64,000 nucleotides of DNA from SZAS-7 sp964514655 (GTDB taxonomy: Bacteria > Chlamydiota > Chlamydiia > Chlamydiales > FEN-1388), in the NCBI GenBank assembly GCA_964514655.1, contig CAZEQY010000009.1, positions 1 to 64,000 of the forward strand, given 5' to 3'. Positions 35,092 to 44,420 of this stretch are shown one piece after another (the first letter of the stretch is position 1; each line of letters opens with the position of its first letter). A model generated the notes under the pieces. The model was not told where the DNA came from. It was given only the letters and a program-made list of their open reading frames with translations, and searched no databases. Position numbers and translations under genes: made by a program.

Positions 35092-36396
35092 GTGAGCATC
35101 GACACAAAAAGCTCTGCTACTACTTCTGTTGCTTGGGACTGGCTAAAATCTATCAGTCGCGATCTGTATGCGCTTGATCAGGTGCCGCTACTTGGCTCAA
35201 GCCCGCCTTTTCCATGGGAAAAGCTTTCTCAGGAATTTGCCAAGGCTTTTTCGCTCGATACCTTTACGATCAGCCCCGGCGAACTTGCCTGGAAGGAAAA
35301 AAGCGCCATACTCTCCGGCATTACAATGCCTGCGCTTGCAACAGAGATTGCCGTAACAGGGATGGATGGCACATGCACCTTTTGGATAGGCACCGAAGAC
35401 GTTGAACACCTTATGGCAAAGGTGCTTAAAATCTCTGAAGTTGTCTCTGAGCTACAGTCTGAGGACCTCGTCTCAAGCTTTCATCGCTTTTTGGGCATAG
35501 AAACAATATGCTTACTCAACCAAGTTGGCTATGATTCTCGCCTTTCATTCAAAATAACATCCTACTCTCAAGAGCAAAAAGAAGCGGCCCTTTGTCAGGA
35601 CGTGAAAATTCGGGCAAATGGCGAAGAAATTGTCGCACGCCTTGTTATATCCAATGAACTTCTGCATTCGTGGCGTACCTTTTTCCAAAAGCCACAAAAA
35701 CAAGAGAGCATAAAGTCACAACTAAATGCAGTAGAAACGACCGTACATATTGAAGCCGGAAGAACAACCTTAATGCTGCAAGACCTCTTGCAGTGCCATG
35801 CAGGTGACTTTTTAGTTCTTGATGAGCTTTTTTATGATCCAAATCCAGAAAAAAGCCAGCTTCTCATAACGTTAAATGGCAAATCCCTCTTTAGAGCGCA
35901 ACTGACTGATGGTTGCCTCAAAATCCTCGAAATACCATCACACAGCGAGGTACAAACAGCTATGGTAGAAAATGTAGATCCTGCAAAATTAGAGCCTATG
36001 GATCAAGCCCCACCGGATGTTCACGAAGAAGAAAATCCCTTTCCGGAAGAAGAGGAAGAAGACGAAGACGAGGGCATGGAGCTTGTAGAGCGAGCAAAAG
36101 CTGAAGCCCCACCACAAAAGCAAGCCCCAGCCAAGCCTGCTGTAAAACAGACTCAAGAGACATCCGGAAAGCCATTATCTCCGGACAACATCCCCGTCAC
36201 GGTCAATGTAGAAGTGGCGGCACTAGAGCTTAGCGTACAAAAGCTACTTGATCTTGCCCCAGGTAACCTCATAGACCTACAAATAAGCCCAGAACAAGGC
36301 GTTAACCTTGTCGTAAACGGCAGAGTCATTGGAAAAGGCGAGCTTTTAAAAATCGGCGAGACCATTGGGGTTCGCATCCTACAAATCGGTGTATGA
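35092..36396 (+). CDS. sctQ: T3SS cytoplasmic ring (C-ring) protein SctQ/CdsQ
   Basis: The 434-residue protein forms the sorting platform under the export gate. The middle has a first SpoA-like domain (about 225-305, VETTVHIEAGRTTLMLQDLL, SQLLITLNGKSLF). Next come an acidic linker (FPEEEEEDEDEGME, about 320-345) and the classical C-terminal SpoA domain (about 370-434, LLDLAPGNLIDLQI, VVNGRVIGKGELL, GVRILQIGV). SpoA domains are the binding sites for SctK/SctL. Start is GTG with an AGGGA stretch about ten bases upstream. The 3' end overlaps pkn5 by four bases (ATGA). Confidence 0.93.
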   Translation: MSIDTKSSATTSVAWDWLKSISRDLYALDQVPLLGSSPPFPWEKLSQEFAKAFSLDTFTISPGELAWKEKSAILSGITMPALATEIAVTGMDGTCTFWIGTEDVEHLMAKVLKISEVVSELQSEDLVSSFHRFLGIETICLLNQVGYDSRLSFKITSYSQEQKEAALCQDVKIRANGEEIVARLVISNELLHSWRTFFQKPQKQESIKSQLNAVETTVHIEAGRTTLMLQDLLQCHAGDFLVLDELFYDPNPEKSQLLITLNGKSLFRAQLTDGCLKILEIPSHSEVQTAMVENVDPAKLEPMDQAPPDVHEEENPFPEEEEEDEDEGMELVERAKAEAPPQKQAPAKPAVKQTQETSGKPLSPDNIPVTVNVEVAALELSVQKLLDLAPGNLIDLQISPEQGVNLVVNGRVIGKGELLKIGETIGVRILQIGV

Positions 36397-37823
36397 GCCA
36401 AGACCAAGCTCCAATACCGCTGCCTACCCAAATTGGCAAATATAAAATCGAAGGACTCATATCTCATGGAGGTATGAGTCTTTTGTATGTAGCTACTGAT
36501 CCTGAAACGCAAAATACAGTGATCATCAAGGTTTTGCTGCCAAAATTCCTCTCAGAAAAAGATGTTGTGGCCCGCTTTTTGAATGAAGCGCGCATTATAT
36601 CGCTTGCAGATCATCCAAATATCGTTCGCTTGCTTGACTCCGGAGAGTGGGAAGGCGGCCTCTACATTGCCATGGAGTTTGTAAAGGGCACCTCACTAAG
36701 AAAGGTCTTCCAGCACCAGCCATACTCATTAAAACGGGCTATAGAAGCCCTTTTGCAAATAGCCTATGCAGTATCACACCTACACTCCCATGGCGTCGTA
36801 CACGGCGATTTAAAGCCAGAAAACATACTCATCAACGAGCACGGCCAAGTAAAGGTAATTGACTTTGGCATAGCCCAGGTACTTGCCGACCAAACTCAAG
36901 AGGCTCCAAGGCGTTTTTTAGGAACTCCCATTTATATGAGCCCGGAACTTGGCGTAGATAGACATAACCTCTCATTTCAGTCTGATATGTATGCCCTTGG
37001 CATTATCGCCTATGAACTTGCTATCGGAAAGCTCAGCCACGGCAGAATTATCATCTCCTTAGCTCCTGTTGGGCTTCAAAAAATTCTCTCAAAAGCTCTT
37101 CAACCGCGGCCGATTGATCGCTATAGCGACATGTGCGACTTTATTGCTGATATTACAAATTACTATCGCTCTCAAGCCCTTGAAAAAGACAAGCAAGGCT
37201 CAGATTATCTACTTGAGACATTCGAAACTCTTGAAAACATCCAAAAAAACCTAATTCCCCAAGATGTTCCGTTGTGGCCACAGCTCAAAATGGACTTTGC
37301 CTATGAGCACGAAATGGGAATATCCGGTCTCTATATTGACTTTTTTGATATCGACGATGAAACAAAACTCATTTTTGCTGCAGCAAGCAACAAAAAAGGC
37401 GCTGAAGCTCTCATCGACACCTGCAAACTTCAAGCCGCACTTCATACACTACTTGCAACAAATAAAACTCTTGATGAAGAGGCTCTTTATAAGCATGTTG
37501 GCAAAGATATTTCGTTTGCATATGTACTTTTACATACTCGCCAAAAGAAATTCACCTATAGCCAAAAAAATTACGGAATATTTTTTGTCAATTCTCTGCC
37601 GATTCAGGAAAAACAGGGATCTTATCAAACACAAGACACGCTTATTTTTATCGGAATTAAGCACGAATATTTAAAAGATTTAGTTCTAGAAGACGTCGTA
37701 AAAGACATGCCCTCACAAAGCAGTCAGCTTAACGCTGAAGCAATCCTGCGCAAGGTTCGGATAAAGACCGAATCAAAGCTTATCGAACAGCCCCTTTCAG
37801 TTATTTTGCTTAAATCTGCCTAA
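36393..37823 (+). CDS. pkn5: Serine/threonine protein kinase Pkn5-like, type III associated
   Basis: The 476-residue protein has an N-terminal kinase domain: glycine loop ISHGGMSLLYVA (about residue 22), catalytic Lys in VIIKVLLPKF, catalytic loop HGDLKPENILI (about 138), DFGIAQ (about 160), and GTPIYMSPELG. The canonical HRD is HGD, so it is a non-RD kinase, possibly not needing activation-loop phosphorylation. The C-terminal 200 residues are of unknown fold, with a phosphatase-like feel only in places (KLIFAAASNKKGAEAL, RQKKFTYSQ). In Chlamydia Pkn5 (CT673) lies between cdsQ and cdsC and is a T3SS substrate. The start overlaps sctQ, so the genes are coupled. Confidence 0.93.
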   Translation: MSQDQAPIPLPTQIGKYKIEGLISHGGMSLLYVATDPETQNTVIIKVLLPKFLSEKDVVARFLNEARIISLADHPNIVRLLDSGEWEGGLYIAMEFVKGTSLRKVFQHQPYSLKRAIEALLQIAYAVSHLHSHGVVHGDLKPENILINEHGQVKVIDFGIAQVLADQTQEAPRRFLGTPIYMSPELGVDRHNLSFQSDMYALGIIAYELAIGKLSHGRIIISLAPVGLQKILSKALQPRPIDRYSDMCDFIADITNYYRSQALEKDKQGSDYLLETFETLENIQKNLIPQDVPLWPQLKMDFAYEHEMGISGLYIDFFDIDDETKLIFAAASNKKGAEALIDTCKLQAALHTLLATNKTLDEEALYKHVGKDISFAYVLLHTRQKKFTYSQKNYGIFFVNSLPIQEKQGSYQTQDTLIFIGIKHEYLKDLVLEDVVKDMPSQSSQLNAEAILRKVRIKTESKLIEQPLSVILLKSA

Positions 37824-37872
37824 TTCTTATGGAAAAAAAAGGGCTCCTCTGAAATAAATGATGCCTAACGAT

Positions 37873-37886
37873 CCTCGCGTACGAGG
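37873..37886 (+). other. Tight GC-rich hairpin upstream of sctC
   Basis: CCTCG (37873-37877) pairs with CGAGG (37882-37886) across CGTA in the 87-base gap between pkn5 and sctC. No T-run follows. It may protect RNA or slow readthrough into the secretin gene. Confidence 0.4.
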
Positions 37887-37910
37887 CTAACAAAATAAAA
37901 GTTTGTACTA

Positions 37911-40640
37911 ATGGCATTACGTAAGACGCATCAGTTTTCAGTTTATCTCTCAGCATTTGCAATATTTGCATCGCTTGATGCAACAGCCCCGCAGCCTATC
38001 CGACCATCGTCGGTATCTTGGAGCCTCACTGCATCTGCAGATGACAGCGCACTTATTGCGGCAAATGAAGACGCTCAAGCACAAGCCCCTACAAATCTTT
38101 CCCAGGCCCAAATCGGTCCAGGACAAAATCAGGGCAAGACTCCGCCTTCTCAAGCACTAGGGCCTGTAATTAACTTTAATAACGTCAGCATCACTGAGTA
38201 TTTACGTTTTGTTAGCCGTCTAACAGGTAAGAACTTTATCTTTGACCCACAGCTGTTGCAGTTTCCCGTCACCATTATCTCAGAAACGCCAGCATCGCTC
38301 GAAGATATTATGGCTGCTCTTTTACAAAACTTGCGCATCCATGAATTTTATTTAGTTGAAGAAGGCAATAACTTTATCATCCACCAATCTCAAGATGTTA
38401 AAGCGCCTGCCGGCCTTTTACACACCAACGAGAACGGTGAAAAGGGCCCTGAGATTGCTACGGCGGTCTTTCAGGTAAGTAACGTCTCTACAGCTCGAGT
38501 TGCTTCTATCGTTAAGACAATGATTTCAAAAGATGCTCTCGTTGAGTCTATGGACGAAACGATGCGCATCATCGTCACCGACATTTTGGCAAATATCGAA
38601 AAGATTAGCGACCTCATCAAAAAACTCGACACGCCAAATAGCGGTCTTGAAATTGGTCAGTATGTTGCTTTAAATAACTCTCCTGCTGCATTGATATCGG
38701 TTGCACAGAGAATCATCACACCGGTCGCTTCTGATAAAACACTTATACTTGTCCCCTATCAGGCATCAAATAGCATCTTTGTTATTTCTACACCCTATCT
38801 TGTAGAAAAGACGCTTGCCGTACTTCAGTCTCTTGACCTTAACCAAACCACACTTGCCAATGGCACTATCTTGGAACAAGGCCTTTTACCAGGCCAAGGA
38901 CCAGGTGCAGGCGTTGCAGGCATTCCTGGACAGGCAGGCATTCCCGGCCAGCCAGGAGCTGCAGGCGCAGCCGGTGGTGCTGGCGCTGGAGCAGGCGGAC
39001 CAGGAGGAGCTGCAGGCGGAGTAGCAGGCCAGGCAGGTGGTCTCGAGCAGGGCAACCTTCCGGGTGGACAGCGAGTAGGATTTGCCGGCGGTTTGCTTCA
39101 CTTTGACCAGATGAAGTTTAACCCAGACACAGCTATGGAGCTACAGCATCAGCGAGCCCTAGAGTCACAAAAACTTCGCCAAACGCCAACGCCATTGTCC
39201 CAAGAAGAAATTGACTCATTTACACAGCGTGAGCGCAACGCTATCATGGCTGTAAAGGGCTATACACCAGAACAGATAGGCAAACTGACCTCAGACCAAG
39301 TTGTACGCATCTTAAGAGAGCGCGGCATTACTCCGGAAGAGCGCCAAAAGGTATTTGGCGAGAAAAAGAGCATCTACGAAAGCGAACTTCCGCTCGGTCA
39401 AGCTGAGTCTACTCAGTTTTACATCCACAGATTGCAATATAGAAAAGCAGAAGACATTGTAAAAGCTCTGCAGTCTATTGCTGTAAGCTTGAGTGGTGTT
39501 GGCGCATCCTCTGGTGTGCAGCAGACAGCTACTTCACTAAAGAATTTTGCCCCACCAAGTGACCTTGTTGTTACCCTTAACAGTATTCAGCCAATTATCG
39601 AAAACAACTCGCTTGTTTTCACGGGCACAAGAGCCACGATACAGCGCGCAAAAGACCTTATCAACCAGCTTGATGTACCTGTCAGACAGGTATTCATCGA
39701 GACATTGATTTTAGATACCACAATCTCTAATACCCTACAGTTTGGTGTTGAGTGGGCAGCTAAATATCAAATGGCAAACTACGCCTACTCTGCAGGCTTT
39801 TTAAATGGTCAAGGTACTGGCGGTCTCAGTAACATTGCAACACCGCTTGCTGCTGTAGCGCTGCCAAACCCCGTTCCTACAGTACCGCCAACGACTTTAA
39901 GCGCTATTAACATAGCAGAAGGTCTAAGTGGATCAGCAATTGGCCGCAAAATCAAGCATAATGGTACTGCCTTTAGAGCATTTGCTGCCTTTGTCAACTT
40001 CTTGAGAACAGATGCTGACGTTGATTTGATCTTAAACCCAAAGATCGTAACAGAACACAATGTGCCTGCTGAAATATTTGTGGGCCAGGAAATTCCAATT
40101 AAGGGTCAGTCGATCGTAAACTCTACTGCCAACAACGCCACAAACACCGTTTCGACAAACTATGAAACGCAGCGTGTCGGTGTAGACCTCAAGGTAACGC
40201 CGCTTATTAGTGCCGGCGACATGGTAACCTTAATTATCGAGCAGTCCATTAGCAGCGCCAATGCAACACAGGTTGCAAACCAAGGTAACAACAACGCGCC
40301 TCCGGCAACGATTAACCAAACGACAACCACAACACGCGTACACTTACCTTCAGGCTACTTCCTCTTTATGAGCGGTATCTTGCAGACGCAGATAAATAGA
40401 AACATCACGACAGTTCCTATACTTGGTCAACTTCCAATTGTTGGCTATTTCTTTAACAACAAGAACATCACAGACCAGCGGCGCAACGTCATCATGTACA
40501 TCCGCCCTGTGATCATCGACACCCCAATCGACATCGAACGCATCACGCAGCACCAAGAACAGGTCTGCAACGAAGCGAACGACCGCGCCGGCGGCTGGAG
40601 AAAGGGCATGAACGATCTTAAGGAACTCCTTAATTTCTAA
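37911..40640 (+). CDS. sctC: T3SS outer-membrane secretin SctC/CdsC
   Basis: The 909-residue protein starts with a signal peptide (core YLSAFAIFASLDA), then N0 (about 85-150, VINFNNVSITEYLRFVSRL, ITGKNFIFD-like), N1-type domains (about 180-310), a Gly/Ala/Pro-rich collagen-like insert (about 324-385), and a second ring-building domain. The secretin core (about 570-890) follows, with VFIETLILDTTISN, VDLILNPKIVTEHNVPAEIF, VGVDLKVTPLI, and the terminal VPILGQLPIVGYFFNNK. Secretins multimerise into the outer-membrane channel. The gene closes the T3SS block; no ribosome site is apparent before the ATG. It overlaps the convergent glycosyltransferase by 11 bases. Confidence 0.96.
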   Translation: MALRKTHQFSVYLSAFAIFASLDATAPQPIRPSSVSWSLTASADDSALIAANEDAQAQAPTNLSQAQIGPGQNQGKTPPSQALGPVINFNNVSITEYLRFVSRLTGKNFIFDPQLLQFPVTIISETPASLEDIMAALLQNLRIHEFYLVEEGNNFIIHQSQDVKAPAGLLHTNENGEKGPEIATAVFQVSNVSTARVASIVKTMISKDALVESMDETMRIIVTDILANIEKISDLIKKLDTPNSGLEIGQYVALNNSPAALISVAQRIITPVASDKTLILVPYQASNSIFVISTPYLVEKTLAVLQSLDLNQTTLANGTILEQGLLPGQGPGAGVAGIPGQAGIPGQPGAAGAAGGAGAGAGGPGGAAGGVAGQAGGLEQGNLPGGQRVGFAGGLLHFDQMKFNPDTAMELQHQRALESQKLRQTPTPLSQEEIDSFTQRERNAIMAVKGYTPEQIGKLTSDQVVRILRERGITPEERQKVFGEKKSIYESELPLGQAESTQFYIHRLQYRKAEDIVKALQSIAVSLSGVGASSGVQQTATSLKNFAPPSDLVVTLNSIQPIIENNSLVFTGTRATIQRAKDLINQLDVPVRQVFIETLILDTTISNTLQFGVEWAAKYQMANYAYSAGFLNGQGTGGLSNIATPLAAVALPNPVPTVPPTTLSAINIAEGLSGSAIGRKIKHNGTAFRAFAAFVNFLRTDADVDLILNPKIVTEHNVPAEIFVGQEIPIKGQSIVNSTANNATNTVSTNYETQRVGVDLKVTPLISAGDMVTLIIEQSISSANATQVANQGNNNAPPATINQTTTTTRVHLPSGYFLFMSGILQTQINRNITTVPILGQLPIVGYFFNNKNITDQRRNVIMYIRPVIIDTPIDIERITQHQEQVCNEANDRAGGWRKGMNDLKELLNF

Positions 40641-41400
40641 TAGTCCAAGCACGTATGCCTTTGCCGAAAAGGGACTCTAGAGACGAAGTCGGCAGGTTGT
40701 ACTGAGGGTAGATTCTGGAGGAGCTTTCTGGGTGCAGAAAGTGAAGGGTGAGGTGCTTAGCATCCGGAACATGGGTAAGGCTTTTGCCAAGCGTTCTTAG
40801 GTGGTTTATAAAGTTGTAGTCTTCACCGTGAAACATATCCCCAAACTGACAAGCAAGGCCTGAAGATTTGGCATATACATATGAAAAACCAAAACCCCAA
40901 AGCGTGCGGTCTATAAAAGCCTCTTTTTCTTCCTCTGTCATCGTTGTTGTTGGATCACCAATATCACAATTTGTATTGTTGCCTGCGATGATATACTGCT
41001 CTTTGGCTAGGTACGAGGCATCCCACTGCCAGAGGGTAGCGTCATTTTCTCGCCAAGCAAGCCAGGAGGATAGTTTGACAAAGTCACTCTTTTCTAAGTA
41101 AGGCACCATATATTCTAGGTAGCCAGGTGCGTAGTAGTCATCATCATCAAAGTGGGCAATGATCTCCCCTTCAGCCTTTTGGATAAGAAAATCTCGCTTT
41201 AGCCCAAGCGCAATGCGCGATGGAAGGTGAAAATAGCGCACGCGCGGATCACTAAGCTGCGTAAAAAAGTCAGATGGCTCTTCAGAATCATCAAAAACAA
41301 GCAATTCCTTATCTTTATAGGTCTGATGATCAAACGCAATAAAAAGATTTTTATGGCGGTCGGCACGGTTATAGGTAGGACAAATTACACTTACTTTCAT
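40630..41400 (-). CDS. Family 2 glycosyltransferase
   Basis: The 256-residue protein begins at a GT2/GT-A fold: VSVICPTYNRADRHKNLFIA, the first aspartate in ELLVFDDSEEPSDF, the DxD-type metal site in IIAHFDDDDYYAPGYL (residues about 90-104), and GLACQFGDMFHGEDYNFI downstream as the likely acceptor/base region. It would transfer a sugar from a nucleotide-sugar to an unknown acceptor such as glycan or protein. No membrane helix is present. It is convergent with sctC (11-base overlap) and divergent from der. The function of similar genes in Chlamydiae is unknown. Confidence 0.9.
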   Translation of the reverse strand: MKVSVICPTYNRADRHKNLFIAFDHQTYKDKELLVFDDSEEPSDFFTQLSDPRVRYFHLPSRIALGLKRDFLIQKAEGEIIAHFDDDDYYAPGYLEYMVPYLEKSDFVKLSSWLAWRENDATLWQWDASYLAKEQYIIAGNNTNCDIGDPTTTMTEEEKEAFIDRTLWGFGFSYVYAKSSGLACQFGDMFHGEDYNFINHLRTLGKSLTHVPDAKHLTLHFLHPESSSRIYPQYNLPTSSLESLFGKGIRAWTIRN

Positions 41401-41424
41401 GAGCTTAGGTATACCTTTTTTTGA

Positions 41425-41453
41425 TTGTTATTATCAAGCAGGTAAGGTATACT
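41425..41453 (+). promoter_or_regulatory. Promoter of der, giving a nearly leaderless message
   Basis: TTGTTA (41425-41430) and TATACT (41448-41453) are 17 bases apart. The ATG of der is only ten bases after the -10 element, so the message would begin within about three bases of the start codon. No ribosome site exists before the ATG. Confidence 0.6.
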
Positions 41454-41462
41454 TTTTTCCCT

Positions 41463-42854
41463 ATGAAAAGACTTATTAGAATTGCCATAGTTGGCAGACC
41501 AAATGTTGGAAAATCCGCACTTTTTAATGCGATTTGCAAAAAAAAGATTTCGATTGTTGATGAAGCCGAAGGCGTAACACGCGACCGTCTCTATGCAAAG
41601 ACAGAGGCTTTTGGCAACCAATTTGAAATCATCGATACCGGCGGTATGGGCAGAAAAGATGACCCCTACGGTGAGCATATACTGCGCCAGGCCCAAATTG
41701 CCATCGCTGAAGCCGATACCATCATCATGGTTGTTGACGGCAAAGCCCCACCACTTGACCTTGACATGCAGGTTGCGAGGCTTTTACACCGCTCAAAAAA
41801 ACCACTTTGCCTTGCCATCAACAAGATAGACAACTACAACATGCATGGCGCCATACATGAATTTTCCTGCCTTGGCATAGAGCAGATGATCGCAGTCTCT
41901 GCAATACATGGCTTTCAGATTGCAGAGCTTATCGAAGCTGCCTTAAAGGACGTCACCGTCCCGGAAATGAGTGAAGAAGAAGAACCTGCATTTCCCCAAA
42001 TCGCCATCATCGGACGGCCAAATGTTGGTAAATCTACCCTTCTTAATGCCCTTGTAGGCGATGAGCGCAGCATTGTAAGCCCACTTGCCGGCACTACGCG
42101 CGACAGCATAGACACCGAAGTTGTCTTTAAAGATAAACCCTACGTCTTTATCGACACTGCAGGCATACGCAAAAAGCAAAAAGAAAAAGAAGTAGTCGAA
42201 AAATTTGCCGCCATCAGGACTGAAGGGGCAATAGAACGCTCAGATGTATGTCTACTTATGGTAGATGCTCTAGAAGGCATAACAACCGAAGAAAAAAAGA
42301 TCGCAAAAGAAATCGAAGACTCTAAAAAAGCCTGCATCGTCCTCATCAATAAGTGGGACCTTGCAAAAGGCTTTCGCATGGAACACTGCCTTAAAGGTGT
42401 TGAAGAAGAAGTCCCCTTTTTGGCGCACTGCCCAAAGCTCTGCATCTCAGCGCTTACAAAACGCAACCTGGACAAGATCTTTTTAGCCATCGACGAAGTA
42501 CTCAATGCCTACCAGATGCGCATCTCGACAGGCCCATTAAATAAATGCCTTTCTCGCGCAATGCAGCTATATCACCCGCCGGTTTTGGGCGGAAAGCGCC
42601 TTCGGGTTTACTACATGACCCAAATTGCTACAAGGCCTCCACACTTTGTTCTCTTCGTAAACTCGCCAAACCTCTGCGAACCGACCTACCAAAAGTACCT
42701 CATAAATACGCTACGAGATACATTTGGTTTTAAGGGTGTGCCCTTAGTCTTTCAACTAAAGCCAAAAGCGCCAATGAAAAAGCGTGGCCAAGCATCTGAA
42801 AGCCACTCTTTTGACCGCGATATGCCTCTAGAAGAGTACATGGAAGATCTTTGA
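41463..42854 (+). CDS. der: Ribosome biogenesis GTPase Der (EngA)
   Basis: The 463-residue protein has the unique double G-domain of Der. The first P-loop is GRPNVGKSALF (about residue 10) and the second is GRPNVGKSTLL (about 183). Switch/G3 motifs are DTGGMG and DTAGIRKK, and G4 motifs are NKID and NKWD. A KH-like C-terminal domain begins about residue 350. It acts in late 50S subunit assembly. ATG at 41463 is preferred over 41421: it opens directly before the conserved first strand. In C. trachomatis der (CT703) lies next to clpX (CT705) with pcnB between; here the T3SS block separates them. The last 27 bases overlap the convergent arylsulfotransferase-like gene. Confidence 0.97.
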   Translation: MKRLIRIAIVGRPNVGKSALFNAICKKKISIVDEAEGVTRDRLYAKTEAFGNQFEIIDTGGMGRKDDPYGEHILRQAQIAIAEADTIIMVVDGKAPPLDLDMQVARLLHRSKKPLCLAINKIDNYNMHGAIHEFSCLGIEQMIAVSAIHGFQIAELIEAALKDVTVPEMSEEEEPAFPQIAIIGRPNVGKSTLLNALVGDERSIVSPLAGTTRDSIDTEVVFKDKPYVFIDTAGIRKKQKEKEVVEKFAAIRTEGAIERSDVCLLMVDALEGITTEEKKIAKEIEDSKKACIVLINKWDLAKGFRMEHCLKGVEEEVPFLAHCPKLCISALTKRNLDKIFLAIDEVLNAYQMRISTGPLNKCLSRAMQLYHPPVLGGKRLRVYYMTQIATRPPHFVLFVNSPNLCEPTYQKYLINTLRDTFGFKGVPLVFQLKPKAPMKKRGQASESHSFDRDMPLEEYMEDL

Positions 42855-44360
42855 CACACAAAGCACCTTACCCTTGCTGTCGATAGCCTTTACGAGATAG
42901 TAGGGGTATTGGCTCACTTCGATCGCTGTTTCAAACCCAGTTTTTTCTTTACAGGCAATGCACGAAAGCTTGTTGCGAGATGTGCCTGCATAGACTTTCC
43001 ACGTCTTAGTTTCTGTAGTTCCGTTCCAAGAAACATAGAGAGTGCCCTCATCTACAACAACTTTTGGGCGATTACAAGGCCTTCCCTTCCAGCAGTGCTT
43101 GTAGGCTCTATAGGTATAGTCTGTGCTTGGTATTGCAGCATCGTAGAGAAAATTTACTGAAGGATCTCCCTCAGTATTTCCCGCCCCTCGAAACTCAGAA
43201 AAATACTGCGACTGGCCCCAGCCAACAAACTTATTGCCATTTGGTAAGCTTTGAGTATTTCCTTGAGAGGCCACTGAGATGTTGGGATCATGATAGTAGG
43301 AACGATAAAGATTTGCCGTCATTGTGCCAAAATCGAGCTTGAGCATCAAACCGTGCGATGGCGGAATTGTTGTAGAGCCGTCAGAGTTATCGTCAAACAT
43401 GCTAATTACGTTATTAGGCAAAAAACGAGCATCATGCTGCCAAGAAAATTCAGCTCCAGACGCAATTGTAAAGTCACTTTGCTTGCCACCAAGGCGCCAT
43501 ATGATGTTGCCTGTTGGCTTGTTTATCTTGTAGATTGTCCACATGCTTCTAGAAGAGAGTATGATATCATCTTCACTTTCTGTAAGGCCGATAGAATTAC
43601 AGTGATAGGCATCCCAGACGCTCCCGGAAGATGCTGATTCATACGAATCAAATAGTGATATATGTTCTAAAGCATCCCAAAAAAACAAAAGTTCATTTGT
43701 CTCTAAATCAATCTCCTGGATTGCAAAATCCTGCACATAGCCATTTGCAGGGCCACCATATGGTGTTAGGTCCATCGGCACAACCTGTGTGGATAGAAGT
43801 AGGGCCGTGTTCTTTGGAGTTATAAGAAATTCATGAATATCTGACGTAAACCCACGCTTAGCACTAACCGTTTTTATCACCTTGTACCTGTCGTTAAGGA
43901 TGTAGTAGCAAGAACCTGGCTCTGATGATCCTCCCGGCACATTTGTATAAGCTGGCGGCGTAGCAAGCGTTCCCTGCCAGAATGTCAGCACATTTTTGCC
44001 CTTATATGTCTGGACGCGAAAGTCTGTATTCATCAAGTTAGGGCTAGCTAAAGCTCGAAACCAGATTGGATTACCCTCGCTATCCATGATCAAAGAGCCT
44101 GGCTGACCATACATGGCATCCTCAGAAAACCCATAAGGTGCAATAAAAATGTGCCCAGGCGCACATCCTGGCTCATTCTTATTAACGACAATCTTTAATG
44201 GATGCAAATTCGGCTCTGTAACAAAACTCCACACCTCAGGCGAATCAACAATTGGTGAAGGCGTAACATAACCGGTATTTGATGGATAAGGCACCTCGCC
44301 ACACTTTGCAAAAAGAGCCCCCGCATACACGAGCGCCACCACAAAAAAGCTCCTCATCAT
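42828..44360 (-). CDS. Exported arylsulfotransferase-like (ASST family) protein
   Basis: The 510-residue protein has a signal peptide (MRSFFVVALVYAGALFA) with likely cleavage after AGALFA. The mature part has beta-propeller blades, with repeated aromatic motifs such as SDIHEFLITPKNTALLLS, EIDLETNELLFFWDALEHI, VWDAYHCNSIGLTES, IIWRLGGKQSDF and FSWQHDARFLPN (quoted in part). This is the pattern of Arylsulfotran_2-type proteins, with the conserved H and W in the blade ends. Family members transfer sulfate between phenolic compounds, though many are uncharacterised. The ribosome site AAGGAG is eight bases before ATG. It is the last gene of a minus-strand series starting with a phospholipase. Confidence 0.82.
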   Translation of the reverse strand: MMRSFFVVALVYAGALFAKCGEVPYPSNTGYVTPSPIVDSPEVWSFVTEPNLHPLKIVVNKNEPGCAPGHIFIAPYGFSEDAMYGQPGSLIMDSEGNPIWFRALASPNLMNTDFRVQTYKGKNVLTFWQGTLATPPAYTNVPGGSSEPGSCYYILNDRYKVIKTVSAKRGFTSDIHEFLITPKNTALLLSTQVVPMDLTPYGGPANGYVQDFAIQEIDLETNELLFFWDALEHISLFDSYESASSGSVWDAYHCNSIGLTESEDDIILSSRSMWTIYKINKPTGNIIWRLGGKQSDFTIASGAEFSWQHDARFLPNNVISMFDDNSDGSTTIPPSHGLMLKLDFGTMTANLYRSYYHDPNISVASQGNTQSLPNGNKFVGWGQSQYFSEFRGAGNTEGDPSVNFLYDAAIPSTDYTYRAYKHCWKGRPCNRPKVVVDEGTLYVSWNGTTETKTWKVYAGTSRNKLSCIACKEKTGFETAIEVSQYPYYLVKAIDSKGKVLCVSKIFHVLF

Positions 44361-44420
44361 CCTAAAACTCCTTCTATAACCCTTCTCGTTATAATGAGTT
44401 TTAAAATTTACAGCAAGATC

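Noticed and set aside
38825..39055. Pro/Ala-rich frame antisense to the collagen-like insert in sctC
   Set aside because: Direct consequence of Gly/Ala codons in sctC.
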